This document shows, one piece after another, positions 53,656 to 64,000 of a stretch of 64,000 nt of DNA. The position numbers and the translations under genes were made by a program. The notes beneath the pieces were generated by a model. That model was given only the letters and a program-made list of their open reading frames with translations. It was not told the DNA's origin and made no database searches. Position 1 is the stretch's first letter; each line of letters starts with the position of its first letter. The DNA comes from Pictodentalium vernedei (Eukaryota; Mollusca; Scaphopoda; Dentaliida; Dentaliidae): assembly GCA_031216915.1 (NCBI GenBank), contig CM062297.1:529440971-529504970 (forward strand), written 5' to 3'.

Positions 53656-54302
53656 TTAAATATTCCCAGGGCTCATACAGGTTATGGAAAGTCTTGGAAA
53701 ACAGTAAACTAATTTTTCAGGCCCTGGAAAGTATGGAAAATTTGGTCTCACCAGACCCATGTGACAGCTATCTCACCCCCACCCACGTGACCAACCTATT
53801 TGCATATTTAATTACCGCCGGGGCTATTTAATCATTGCAAATCACATCTGCACATGGATAAACAAACAGAATGGAAGGCTGACTTGCCATTTTCCTTCCG
53901 TAAATACAATTGACTTTTTAAACGAAAATCTAAACCAGAACACTCTTAAGAAACACTTCAGGACACCTCAGATTGCTCTGTCAGTTATCAGAGAGAAATA
54001 TAAAGATTATCGGAGGATCAATGAGGTAGAAACCGAAACATTAGGCAATTATTTGGCTGAATTTACATGTCTGGAAATGATGTGTGCAGACATGTCAATT
54101 TCATTTGAGGTCGCTTCAGTGCATTAACCCTCAGCGTACGGTACTAGTCTGCGTGGTTTGAAGTATATACCTTTGGTATATACCGTACTTCTCGACAAGC
54201 TTTCCAAATATCTTATTGGTTTTCACCTAGAATGTACGCACAAAGAATTATTTTTTGTGGAAAATATGGTATTTTCTTATAAATGGCATCGCATCCCTAA
54301 AA

Positions 54303-54485
54303 TGGTGGGAGAAAAATCATCCTCATTAGGTATCTGGGTGGGACTGGTAAATCTCACCCTCTGGGAAAGATATTTGAGCCAGACACTCGGCAAGCCTCGT
54401 GTCTGGCTCAAATATCTTGCTCCTTGGGTGAGATTTCCCATCCCACCCAGATACCCATTGGAGATAATAATATTCTCCCGCCAAA
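54303..54485. mobile_element. Large foldback (arms ~80 bp)
   Basis: GGTATCTGGGTGGGA / TCCCACCCAGATACC, AAATCTCACCC / GGGTGAGATTT and AGATATTTGAGCCAGACAC / GTGTCTGGCTCAAATATCT around a ~10-nt tip. The outer part GGGAGAA / TTCTCCC is looser. Confidence 0.7.
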
Positions 54486-54576
54486 TGTGATCATTCAAAA
54501 AATCAAAAGTCTTAGTACTCCCAATTTTTAGGGTTCACCAAGAATTGCTGCTTGAGTCCTTGGTGTTTGGGTTTTC

Positions 54577-54828
54577 TTAACTGGTAGAGGGCTGAATTAT
54601 TTTTCATAGTCAAAATGTGCTCTCTTCTCTTTGCTTTGTTGTAATTTATGGGAGAGGGCCTGTTTGGCACTCTCCCATAAATTGTGACAAGGCAAATCCA
54701 CACAGGCTAAATAATTTTCACATGAAAGATAATATGAAGCACATCCATAGAATATGAAGCCTTTAAGTTGTGGCACCTGCACTTTATAATAAAGCCTAAA
54801 TATGGGCATCCAGCACTCTACCAGTTAA
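54577..54828. mobile_element. Family P2 MITE
   Basis: TTAACTGGTAGAGGGCTG and the inverse of CAGCACTCTACCAGTTAA, with the central hairpin AATTTATGGGAGAG / CTCTCCCATAAATT. 252 bp. Confidence 0.65.
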
Positions 54829-55429
54829 CCCTTAAAGGCTTGGTGGTTTATATATATATATAGTTTTGCCACACTGTGATAGAGTACATCTGGTGGCCTT
54901 ACAGTTCTTTCTAGGCCAAGACTTGCCTAGAAACAACTGCCAAGGTACTTGAAATGTAACTTAAAAGTTTACAAAAAGCCTTATATTAATGTTTGAGCCT
55001 TGGTTTTGTTGCAGTACAAAGTGATCAAAGTTGGGATTGGCCCTTTAGGGTTAAAAGAGTTGTCAAGGGATGGGGGGGGGGGGGGGGGGGGAGGAAAGAA
55101 TAGAATTATGTATTGAGTTATATTTAACTTTTTAATTTAACTGGAAATTTGATGTCCGGGATATGAAAAAGGTATGGAAAACCAAATTGCCTAGTCTGTA
55201 TGAACCCTGTGTTCCCCAGAACTGATGAATGCAATGGCTTCATATGTATTCAGATTTCTTTTGAGGTTTAGAGTTTCAAGGGAAGTTTGAGAGTCTGCAT
55301 TTGCTCTTCTGAGATGGGCAGAATTGTTTATACCCACCCAAATTTCGAAAGCTGTTTGTCAATTTGAATGAGATTTTGAACCTGATATAACCTGTGGTTC
55401 TGTTTGTCTGTTCACATTTTCTTCAGCAC

Positions 55430-56422
55430 AGGCTACACCCTGCAGTTCTTGTCCGATCATCACAAAATTTCATATGCAGGTTTGAGGTCATGTCTAGATG
55501 AGAACTTCCCCTTTTGGCTTGTGATCGGTCAACCATGATTGCTACGAAAACCCAATCTACAGGTCGTATTTATGAAGGGATTTTATTGTAACTTGGTAGG
55601 ATGACTCTGTATAATGTCTAGATGAGAATTCCTATTTTGGTCGGGTTCAGTCAACCATGATGGCCAGAGGGGAAAGTACCTAAATTCCTTTAGCACAGTC
55701 TGCAGGTTGCATTTATGAACGGATTTCATTGTAAATTGGTAGGATGACTCGGTATAATGTATAGATGAGAACATCCTATTTTGACCATGATTGGTCAGCC
55801 ATGAAAGCCACACAGGCACATGATTTGTTTAGCACAGTCTACAGTTCATATTTATGAAGTGATATCATTGTAACTTGGAAGGATAACTCGGTATGATATC
55901 TAGATGAGATTGTCCTATTTTGGTCACGATTGGTCAGCCATTACCGCTGCCTGGTCACATGATCTAGCTAGATTCCTATAGCACTGTCTACAGGTAGTTT
56001 TTATGAAGGAATTTCATTGTAACTTGGTAGGATAACTCGGTATGGTATCTGGATGAGACTCTCCTATGTTGGTTATGATCGGTCAACCGGTGACTGCCAC
56101 ACTAGCATGTGACCTAGATTCCTTTAGCAGAGTCTATAAGTAGGTAGGATGACTCATTTTGGAATGATTTTACTGTAACTTGGTAACTTTGGTTGACAGA
56201 CATTAACTGTGAGGGCCACATCAACCCAGGCCTCAATTCTTTAGTAGAGTCCCCACCTCAAATTATTCTTATGGAAAACATTGCATGTAGGGAACAGAAA
56301 TTAACTTATTCTCAGTCATCACAATTCTTGTCTTATTTCACAATCCTTTTATAAACATTGAACATTATCCTTTTCATCAAACACTGTCAAGTTAAGCTAC
56401 AGTGTCACTGACACTTTCATTG
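55430..56422 (+). mobile_element. Family Y-related element (5' end not resolved)
   Basis: Core units of ~145 bp (ggatgactcggtataatg at about 55598, 55743, 55887 and 56033). The 3' end is CTGTCAAGTTAAGCT, the hairpin AGTGTCACTGACACT, then TTCATT, matching 11301-11340. Confidence 0.5.
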
Positions 56423-56436
56423 TCATGCAACACGAC

Positions 56437-56763
56437 TTAAGTGGTTGAAAGCTAGAAGCCACTATCATGGATCTATTGAAAAGTGCTGAAAGCCACTTTA
56501 GTGGCTTTACACTGTATGCATATGCTTGTTGCTTGCAAAGCAGTAAAATTTTACTTGTTATATATAAAATTGTTTTGTTACAATTTATTGGAGAGTGCCA
56601 ATAGGCACTCTCCAATAAATTGTGACAAAACAATTATTTGTGAACAAAATCTTGCTAAACCAGGGTTGCCCATGCTGGTAGCATGGTACCTTTGAAAAAA
56701 AGTTACCCATCTTTATATTTTTATATTTACCTTTGAAAAAGAATTTAACACTTTGCCAGTTAA
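56437..56763. mobile_element. Family P2 MITE
   Basis: TTAAGTGGTTGAAAGCTAGA and the inverse of CTTTGCCAGTTAA ends. The central hairpin AATTTATTGGAGAGTGCC / GGCACTCTCCAATAAATT is perfect. 327 bp. Confidence 0.65.
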
Positions 56764-56959
56764 GAAAGGGCAGATCAAGTGTAATTTTGACATTTTGCGA
56801 CATCGTGTTGTGGAGTTATTGCCTTTCATTTTCTTAGAATTTCCATGATTTTAGATTATGATTTATGGCTTCTGTATGATTATTCGAGCTGTACTCCAAA
56901 ATTTTTGGCACACAACCTCACTCAAGTAAAAGGCAGATCAAGAACAATTTTGACATTTG

Positions 56960-57787
56960 CAGGGTTCGCACGCAGGTCTGGAATCCTGGAAAAGTTATGG
57001 AAATTAGAAAAAAAATTTCCATCCCCTGGAAAAGTCTGGAAAACGGCACCTTTTTTGAGCTGGTTTGGAAAAAGTCTTGGAGAAAACTGAACACAGAAGA
57101 GGTGTGTATGGAAAAGTTATGGAATCGATCATTTGTTTCGAAAATCCGAATATTGTTTCAAAAAAAAAATGAAAATCTCGATGCATCGTCGGAATTCACG
57201 AACATCTGCTATTTGGCCGGTCTTTATTTGCATTTATCGGGACATTTTAGAAACACCGACGGATGTAAAGTATCAAGACACTTTAGAAACACCGGCGGAT
57301 GACCTCATTTTTGCAAATCTGTAAATATATCGCAAAACATGCCTTGCAATTGTATCTTCAGAGAAAAGTGGCTATCGGAATCAAAGTTTTGCAGCTGGAT
57401 ACAAAAAGATGTTAATAAACTGAAACCCAGATGCATTCCATGTGCGAAATCGATTGACATTGCCAATATGGGAGAAGCTGCACTTGCCAGTCATTCGAAC
57501 AGAAAAAAAATATTTGGAGGTAACTACATCCAAGAAAAACAGTCAACTCTTTTATGAGCTATCAAACGAAAAAAACTGAATGTGCAAGCAATAATAATAG
57601 TGACGCATCCAAGATAATATCTTCTGTTGTCAAGTCTGATGTTTTAAAAGCCGAAATTTTATGGACACTGGGGTATGGAAAAGGTGTGGAAAGTTTCTCT
57701 CCGGTGGTCTTGGAAATGTGTGGAAAGTCCTTGAAAAGTTTTGGAAAAGTTATGGAATTTTTCTCCGTTAGAAGTGTATGAACCCTG
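56960..57787 (+). mobile_element. hAT-like element, internally deleted, 5-bp target duplication
   Basis: Begins CAGGGTTCGCACGCAGG and ends AAGTGTATGAACCCTG. The flanking ATTTG (56955-56959 and 57788-57792) is an exact 5-bp duplication. Removing the element and one ATTTG restores a tandem unit matching 56780-56835, which fixes both ends. It carries the N-terminus of a transposase with a BED-type zinc finger but no catalytic core. Confidence 0.75.
57339..57690 (+). pseudogene. BED-type zinc finger N-terminus of a hAT-like transposase (truncated)
   Basis: The 57339-57557 frame gives EKWLSESKFCSWIQKD, RCIPCAKSIDIANMGEAALA and SHSNRKKI: an aromatic Trp, a CxxC pair and the NMGEAALxSH...K pattern of BED-like fingers fused to hAT transposases. 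A frame change near 57554 leads to SDVLKAEILWTLG, which in intact relatives begins the next conserved block. The sequence then runs into the 3' subterminal repeats. The finger would bind the element ends. The catalytic and dimerisation domains are absent. Confidence 0.6.
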
Positions 57788-58420
57788 ATTTGTGTGACAT
57801 TCTATTGTGGAGTTATTGCCCTTTATTTTCTTATAATTTCCACGATTTTAGGTCATGATTTATGGTTTCTGGATAACTCCAGCTATACTTGACATAGCCA
57901 ATCCATTTTCTGCATACAACCTTACTCAAGCAGAAGGCAGATGGAGTTCAATTTTGACATTTTATAGTGCATTTAGCACCCTTCTTTGCTTTCTTAGAAT
58001 TGCCATGATGTTCGGTGTCCAGATGATTACTGAAGCCAAACTTGATGTAGCCCATCGGTATTTGGCTTATAGCCCTGTCCAACTGTCCAAAAATACTGTA
58101 GTTCAAGTTAAAATTTGACATTGCTCATTGGGAAGTTATTGCCCTTTATTGACATGGATTTCCATGATTTTAGGTTTCTAGTTGATAAATCCAGCTATGC
58201 CATAGCATACGACCTTACTCACAGAGAAGGCAGATAATGTTTTAAAAAAAATTACTCTGGAGTGGGTGGAGTTGTTGTGAAATGGGATGGGTGGAGAGTA
58301 GGGAGTGGGGGTCCATTGGATGATTTTTTTCTTTCTTAATTTATAATGTGTTTTAAAGGATTCAAAATTAGGCATACAACCTTACTCAAAGAGAAGGCAG
58401 ATCATATTCAAAGAACATGA

Positions 58421-59469
58421 ATGGTCACAAGATTTCTGCGCGATGACCCGAAATGTTTCTGTAAACACAAATATGAAGACTGAGCACTACTTTCTTTTCT
58501 GTCCAATTTATAATACCCAAAGAGAAATTATGTTTCAAAGTATAGGCTACATTATTGTAGATACATGTATTAACATTATCTTTTTAGGAAATGAAACAAA
58601 AACAGACTCAGAAAATACTCACATTTTTAGAGCAGTCATACATAACTATATTGAACCAACGGTGAGATTCTAATGAATATCCTCGAATGGTAGAAAAAGT
58701 TACTTCAGTCAGTTATAAAATCCCAATATCCAACTGAAGCATCCTATCCAGACTCATGCCACAAGTTAGTTTGACAGAAATTTTGACTGATGAGGGAATG
58801 TGTCTAGAACAAACTTCACATCTCTGCACTTGTTTTCGCACCATTATTGGTAAAATAAGAATGTTTATTTTATGTATCAGTGAGGTATATATATAGGCAT
58901 AAGCCTGTTTACCAAACCCTTTCATGACAAAAAAAATATTGTTTATAAAAAAAATGTTCAAAGAAAACAAAAATTACCCAGGATGAGTGTGGGAGGAGTA
59001 CATCGGGTCCATTGGACGTTGTTTTTGTTTTCTTTCTTTAATATGCGTTTTGAAGTATTTTGGGTAATTTTGTTAAAAAAAATGGGGTGGGGGGCATTGG
59101 GTGCTGTAAAATGAGTTTTGAGTGATTTTACTCAAAAACAAAAAAAAATTGCCCTATTTGGTCCATTGGGTGAATGTTTTTTGGGGTTTTTTTTTTGTAG
59201 TACAATGAGTTTTGAAGGAATTGTGTGATCTTATGTGAAAATGCAACAACAAAAAAATTAACCCTTGTGGGTTACATTTTTGTTTTAAAACTAGACAACA
59301 GACCAAGATGTCATTAATCAATTCTAATTGAACAGGATAGACACACTGCAAGACCTACTGTGTTCTGAATATACTTATTTCATTTTTTTTAAATTCTGGA
59401 AAAATATAAGGAGTTGTAGAATTAGAAAAGCCCACAAGGCATATTATGCAATGCCCAGTGATGCTGTTG
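58421..59469. other. Unannotated AT-rich stretch
   Basis: Contains partly repeated text (gtccattggatgatttttt, gtccattggacgttg, gtccattgggtgaatg near 58312, 59008 and 59160, each with tttgaa...ggattt phrases), suggesting a diverged ~100-150-bp tandem repeat. No exon recognised. Confidence 0.35.
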
Positions 59470-60247
59470 TTATCCCCCTCCCCCACTTCTCTCACTTCAG
59501 AGAGGTGGGGGCTATATTGTCTACAGCCTGTAGGTCTGTCCCAACTTGTGTGTGCAACTCCTCCTACATTACTGAACCGATTTTGATGAAACTTCTCAAA
59601 CATTATGACTAGTAAGTGAGCATGCGCATATTCTAAACTTTTTCATCTGCAACAGTCTTATCCAGGTTATCTCCCCTGAACTTAGATTTATTATGGACTT
59701 TCAAATGAGATTCTTGTGTGTGCAGCTCCAACATTATTGAACTGATTTCGATGAAACTTCTAACATTATAACTTACAAGTGAACATGCACATATTATAAA
59801 ATTTTTCATCCATCACAATTTTAACAAGGTTATCTCCCCTGAACTTAGATTTTTTATGGATTTTTAAATAAGATTCTTGTGTGCACAACTCCTCGAAACT
59901 TTTAAAACATTATGACTAGCAAGTGAGCATGTGCATATTGTAAATTTTTCATCTGCGACAATTTTAACCCAAGTTACCTCCCCCAAACTTAGATTTATTG
60001 TTGACTTTCAAATGAGATTCTTGTGGGCTCAACTCCTAATTATTGAAATGATTTCAATGAAACTTCTCAAACATTATGACTAACAAGTGGGCATACACAT
60101 ATTCCAAAATTTTTGAACTTGGACAATTTTAACCAAGTTACCTCCCATGAACTTGGATTTATTATTTGTTTTTCAAGCTCGGCATTCAGATGTGCATTCT
60201 AGTAAGCCGGATGTGTGGGTAGCAATCACCTTCAGTGATAGTTCTAG
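59470..60247 (+). mobile_element. Family X Helitron-like element (second copy)
   Basis: The CCCCCACTT... foldback with GAGGTGGGGGCTATA, core units with cttgtgtgtgcaactcctcc at about 59547 and diverged copies to 60150, and the 3' end AATCACCTTCAGTGATAGTT then CTAG and TTT, as at 29641-29663. Confidence 0.6.
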
Positions 60248-60344
60248 TTTAATATTTTTTAACATTTTTTTTTTTATGAATGAACCGAACTCTCAACTGA
60301 TATTTGCTATGGAGCATCCTTTGGAGAACTGTATTCAAACTGGT

Positions 60345-60853
60345 AAATGAAAGTGTCAATGACACTGTAGCTCAACTTGTGTAAGACATTTACATGTATG
60401 GTATGTGACACAGCAATGACACACATCTAGGTAATGACCTGATAACAAAGGTACATGTAAAATATTGTAAAGGTCTGTACATAAATACTGACCGTAGCCT
60501 GTAACAAATGTACAGGTAAAGTATTGTAAAGGTGGGTGAAAGTTACATGCCAGAGCTGTATTGAAATGTGCAATTACTCTGTATAAGTTGCACTGAATAA
60601 ATCAAAGTTCTGTACAAAACACTGATTGCACTAATTTTGGTACAAAATGGCTGCCGGTGGCCATATTGATTTTTGGACCGCACCCAAAAACACTCGTTCT
60701 TGTCCCACGGTGATAACAAAAGTACCCAAGAAGTTTCGTAAAGACTGATTCGTAAATACGGCCTCTAGCCCAAGCCTTATTGAATTGTTGATGGACAGAT
60801 GGATGACTGGCCATGACATAACCTCAAATTTGACTACGTCAAAGTTCAGCTAA
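60345..60853 (-). mobile_element. Family Y Helitron-like element, minus orientation
   Basis: Read on the minus strand it starts TTTTTAGCTGAACTTTGACG with a foldback and CATCCATCTGTCCATC, and ends with TTGAGCTACAGTGTCATTG and the AGTGTCATTGACACT hairpin (60352-60366). Compare 9658-11340. About 510 bp with a short core. Confidence 0.6.
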
Positions 60854-61226
60854 AAACAATTCTGGTTTTGTTTTATTATGGGGCCCCATATGGAGGTCTA
60901 GCATTTTAACACTGGGTAATGAGAAAACCTGAATCCTCCAAAAGTCTCCATTTTTGACATATTACAACTGTGTGATGATGATTTATAGGTTTGTCCAAGA
61001 CATGCCCTGTAGTTATATATAGGCGCCATATGGGATCCTCATATTTTAACAATGTGAATAATAGTAATAGGAAAAACAAGAAATGTCCCCGGAGTAGTGC
61101 ATGTGGCCCTCCCCAGAAAAAACGTTAAATGGGACTGCCCTCAATGATTGTGTAAAGTTTGATGATTGTAGCTCCAGCAATTTCTGAGTTATGGCTGAGA
61201 CATGATATGTGACCTTCAACATACGG

Positions 61227-61532
61227 TTAAAACTAGAAGTCCTGTTGAAATGCGCACAAATAGCACGTCGATCTGCACGTTAATCTACGCGTTATGACCA
61301 TAGTAAGGATATTAACTTCTGTACATATGGCCTATGCACAAGCAATGATTCAGCCAATGGATCTCCGGGTAACCCGGAGGTCCATTGGCAGAAACATTGC
61401 CTGTGTTTACTTTAAGTAATCAGGGGAACCTGCAATGTTTTGGATGCCATTCGATATGGCAATTGCACACAATTCCTTCGCGCATTTATGCCTAGATAAG
61501 TGCACAGTTCATGACAGGACTTCTAGTTTTAA
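61227..61532. mobile_element. TTAA-flanked MITE with central hairpin
   Basis: Ends TTAAAACTAGAAGTCCTGT and ACAGGACTTCTAGTTTTAA (inverse, 19 bp). The central palindrome CCAATGG.TCTCCGGGT / ACCCGGAGGTCCATTGG has longer arms including GCAATGATTC / GAAACATTGC. 306 bp. Confidence 0.7.
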
Positions 61533-62102
61533 CTGTAAGTACTCAAGTAAGACCTTGATGATGCACAAGCAAGTATTTATACACTACACACAATCGGATG
61601 TAATCAACATATGTAGTCTGATAATTGTAGTTTGGTTCATTTCTGAGTTGTGGCTGAGACACAAATATCAACAGATTTTAAGTGTGACCATGAAATCTGA
61701 TCTTAAACTTGAAGTTATGGATCCAGCTTGGGTGTATGGCACATCCTCGCATTGTCCTTTATAATTGTGTGAAGTTTGATAATTGTACCCCAAATAGTTT
61801 CTGAGTTTAGGATAAGACATATCTTGAGAACTTCAACATGTGGCACTCAAAAACGACTTGACTTTGAAGATGTGCAAGCAAGTATTATTCAAATTTCTTC
61901 AAACATACAGCTTTCCCCGTTAAAATTGCATTAAACGTTAGTTAAATGACGTGCTGCTCGTTTGTGAAAAGGCATGTTTTGCACGTGGAGAGTCTGAAAA
62001 TTCATGCAGCAGTGTGAATCCTTTGGTATTTAAACACTAAAGTAAGGCCTTCCTCTCGTTCACATTCAAACTTGCGCTGTTGTTAAAACGACTCCACATT
62101 AG

Positions 62103-63062
62103 CATGCCAAGATTGACAATGATTCAACGTCTCCTTGCCCTGGGTATGATTAGAGCTGGCAGAACACAGAGAGGTTGCCCAGCATTTGAACTGCCACCGT
62201 AACACTGTAGACAGGCTAGTCCATCGACATGCACAACATGATGACGTTCGAGACCGACCCCGCTCCAGGAGACCCTGAGTTACCACCCCTGCAAAAGAAT
62301 GGTATATCCGTGTCGTCCATCTCCGGAACCGGCAACAAATGGCAATGACGACAGCCAGGAACATCCCTAACCTGAGACAGATACATCCTCAAACAGTAAT
62401 CAACCGGCTGAGAGAATACGGCTTACGTCCTCGAAGACCTGCAATTCGTCCGATTTTGACGTTACGTCATCGTCGTGCTCGACTGCAGTGGTGTAGACAA
62501 CATCTCAGGCATCCCTTACACTGGTGGCGACGTGTTTTATTCACAGATGAATGTTGTTTTCCATCTTTCATCATCAGATGGCTGCCAGAGAGTGTACAGA
62601 CGTTGAAACGAACGCTATGCAGATCCATGTGTCGTCGAGCGAAACCGTTATGGGGGAGGGTCTCTCATGGTGTGGGGTGGCATCACTGCCCGTAACAGAA
62701 CTGAGCTGGTCATTATTGATGGCAGTCTCAATGCAGCCAGATATCATGATGAAGTGCTTACACCTGTTGTTGTCCTATTTCTGCAACGTCACGGCCCCGG
62801 CGTCATTCTACAGCAGGACAACGCCTGACCCCACGCAGCTCGTGTTGTTCAACAGTATTTGCAGCAACAACAAGTGGATGTTCTTCCCTGGCCCACACAT
62901 TCGCCCGATATCTCACCCATTGAGCATGTATGGGACGAAATGAAACGTCAGTTACGCCGGCTTCCCCATGCACCGTCAACGCTTGTGGAACTCCAAAGAC
63001 AGCTTATCAGAATATGGAACAACATCCCACAACACTTCCATGTTAACTTGTTCGCTTCATGA
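62103..63062 (+). pseudogene. Tc1-like transposase (DD34E), decayed
   Basis: Starts MPRLTMIQRLLALGMIRAG, a paired-like helix-turn-helix. A 2-bp loss near 62165 shifts the frame. Further pieces are TVINRLREYGLRPRRP and WWRRVLFTDECCF (first Asp), a disturbed stretch (62560-62690), then RTELVIIDGSLNAARYH, VILQQDNA (second Asp), and HSPDISPIEHVWDEMKRQL (Glu, 34 residues after the second Asp). In-frame TGA codons at about 62276 and after QQDNA (62827) both look like CGA-to-TGA decay. The family catalyses cut-and-paste transposition at TA. This copy cannot. Inverted terminal repeats were not identified. Confidence 0.75.
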
Positions 63063-63352
63063 GGCGTAGATGCACAGCAGTAGTCGATGCAGACGGAGGT
63101 CATACCAGATATTGAGTGTGTGACTTTTGTGTTTGACCCTTAGTGTCTTTGACTCTCCATGGCACCAAGAGTATTCGTCGTAGCGTAATGAAATTTCTCG
63201 TGGTGATCACAAATTTCCATGAATGAAAATGATATATATCTTTTTTTAGTGTTATTTTTTAGCATGCACACTTTCTTTTTTGGGAGAGTATTATCTTGAC
63301 CATGAAGTTATGGGTCCAGATTGAAGTTACAGACTCACCTGTGGTGTGTGAT

Positions 63353-63547
63353 TTATTTATTTTATTTTATTGGGGTTTAATGACACTTTCAACAGCTAGA
63401 GTCGGATAGCTGGAGGTGAAAAAAGCAACTGTCAGACTCCCCAATGTACTAACTCCACGCAAGCAGGGTTAGCATTGGTTGAAGACAAGTACACCATCGT
63501 CGTGCAGTACGCCTCAGTACATAGTGGCACTGTGCCCCCACGTGTGA
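63353..63547 (-). mobile_element. SINE-like insertion with 8-bp target duplication
   Basis: 195 bp flanked by TGTGTGAT at 63345-63352 and 63548-63555. On the minus strand it ends with an A-rich tail (ccccaataaaataaaataaa), as expected for LINE-driven retrotransposition. It interrupts a tandem unit of the surrounding array cleanly. The tRNA-derived head, if any, was not recognised. Confidence 0.6.
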
Positions 63548-63978
63548 TGTGTGATACATCCTCCTACTGGCCTTCACAAATGTTTGAAGTTTGATGACTG
63601 AAGCCTCAATAGTTACTGAGTTATGGATGAGACTTGAGATCTTCAACCTATGGCACACTTAAGACTTGACCTTGACAATGTACTAGAAACTAAAATATGT
63701 GACAACTTTTGAATACCCTTAACATTTGTGCAAAGTTTGATATTGTAGTTTGATTTGTTTCAGAGTTATGGCCGAGACATGAATGTCGGAAGATTTTAAG
63801 CATGACCCTGTAATGTGGCCTTGACCTTGAAATAAAGTACCACCAGTGGCATGTGAGACATCCTCCCATTGTCCTTTATAATTGTGTAAAGTTTGATGAT
63901 TGTAGCCAAATAGTTTTTGAGTCAGCCGCACACACCCTCAGTCTTGTTTAATAACCGCTTTTGTGGGGACTTGTTTTG

Positions 63979-64000
63979 AGTTCACCTGATTGAAGCTCAA
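63979..64000 (+). mobile_element. Family Z Helitron-like element, first bases only
   Basis: AGTTCACCTGATTGAAGCTC is the start of the family Z 5' foldback (compare 52090-52120). It begins five bases after the CTTG end of the preceding element. The rest lies outside the window. Confidence 0.5.

Larger units (their letters stand above)
53667..55209. mobile_element. hAT-like element with internal insertions
   Basis: Ends CAGGGCTCATACAGGTTATG and the inverse of GTCTGTATGAACCCTG. The subterminal regions repeat the ggttatggaaagtcttgg type phrase, as in the element at 56960. It contains a large foldback (54303-54485), a P2 MITE (54577-54828) and a ~26-G run near 55072. Flanks tattcc / tgttcc are similar but not an exact duplication. 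No open transposase. Confidence 0.55.
56764..58420 (+). repeat. Diverged tandem-unit region interrupted by a hAT-like element
   Basis: The phrases cttactcaagcagaaggcag and gttattgccctttattttct recur at about 56815, 56920, 57815, 57915, 58137, 58210 and 58385. Probably the core of an older Helitron-like element. Ends not identified. Confidence 0.45.
61090..63973 (+). mobile_element. Tandem-core Helitron-like element interrupted by three insertions
   Basis: Units with gtgtgaagtttgatgattgt and tttctgagttatggctgaga recur at about 61155, 61615, 61770, 63580, 63730 and 63885. The 3' end is GGGGACTTG followed by TTTT. The array holds a TTAA MITE (61227-61532), a Tc1 element (~61930-63290) and a SINE-like insert (63353-63547). 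The 5' border is uncertain. Confidence 0.45.

Noticed and set aside
54158..54490. 110-codon ORF on the plus strand
   Set aside because: Runs through both arms of a foldback, and the opposite strand gives a mirrored ORF. No protein character.

Overview
This is eukaryotic DNA from an invertebrate, most likely a marine mollusc (probably a bivalve). It is AT-rich, has multi-kilobase introns, and is dense in mobile elements. These include DIRS and Ngaro tyrosine-recombinase retrotransposons and many interspersed elements that open with a foldback followed by GTCCGTCC-type tracts, a pattern I associate with mollusc genomes. The species assignment is inference. All alignments were made by eye, so most repeat borders carry an error of a few bases to about 20 bases.

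Host gene: the only host-like coding signal is three small plus-strand exons (7377-7488, 27668-27822, 42046-42123) with good splice sites and compatible phases, ending in a stop codon. They would encode the last 114 residues of a protein I do not recognise. Its two introns (20.2 and 14.2 kb) are filled with transposons.

1-11.3 kb: the end of a Helitron-like non-autonomous element; a decayed DIRS copy (DIRS-1, 379-7296) ending 80 bp before the first exon; a palindromic MITE remnant; and two tandem-core elements (8126-9556 and 9658-11340).

11.7-25.9 kb: DIRS-2 (11755-18569 plus 25557-25875) carries a second copy, DIRS-3 (18570-25556), inserted inside its internal complementary region. The order left-2, left-3, right-3, right-2 is supported by variants private to each pair of ends. 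All three DIRS copies keep the inverted terminal repeats and the circle-junction-like internal complementary region, but all coding regions are broken. DIRS-2 is the most complete: gag, RT, RNase H, Dam-like region and tyrosine recombinase.

26-42 kb: foldback MITEs, two further tandem-core elements, and a nearly intact Ngaro-type element on the minus strand (30913-39294). Its split direct repeats (A1-ORFs-B1-A2-B2) are almost identical between copies. It encodes an SGNH hydrolase, Gag with a zinc knuckle, RT/RNase H and a tyrosine recombinase. It sits inside a pogo-like MITE.

42-64 kb: no convincing host gene. The region is a mosaic of TTAA-flanked palindromic MITEs, large foldbacks, a roughly 145-bp tandem array, more Helitron-like elements, two hAT-like elements (one with a BED-type zinc finger), a decayed Tc1 transposase (DD34E) and a SINE-like insertion with an 8-bp target duplication. 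The window closes in the first bases of another Helitron-like element.
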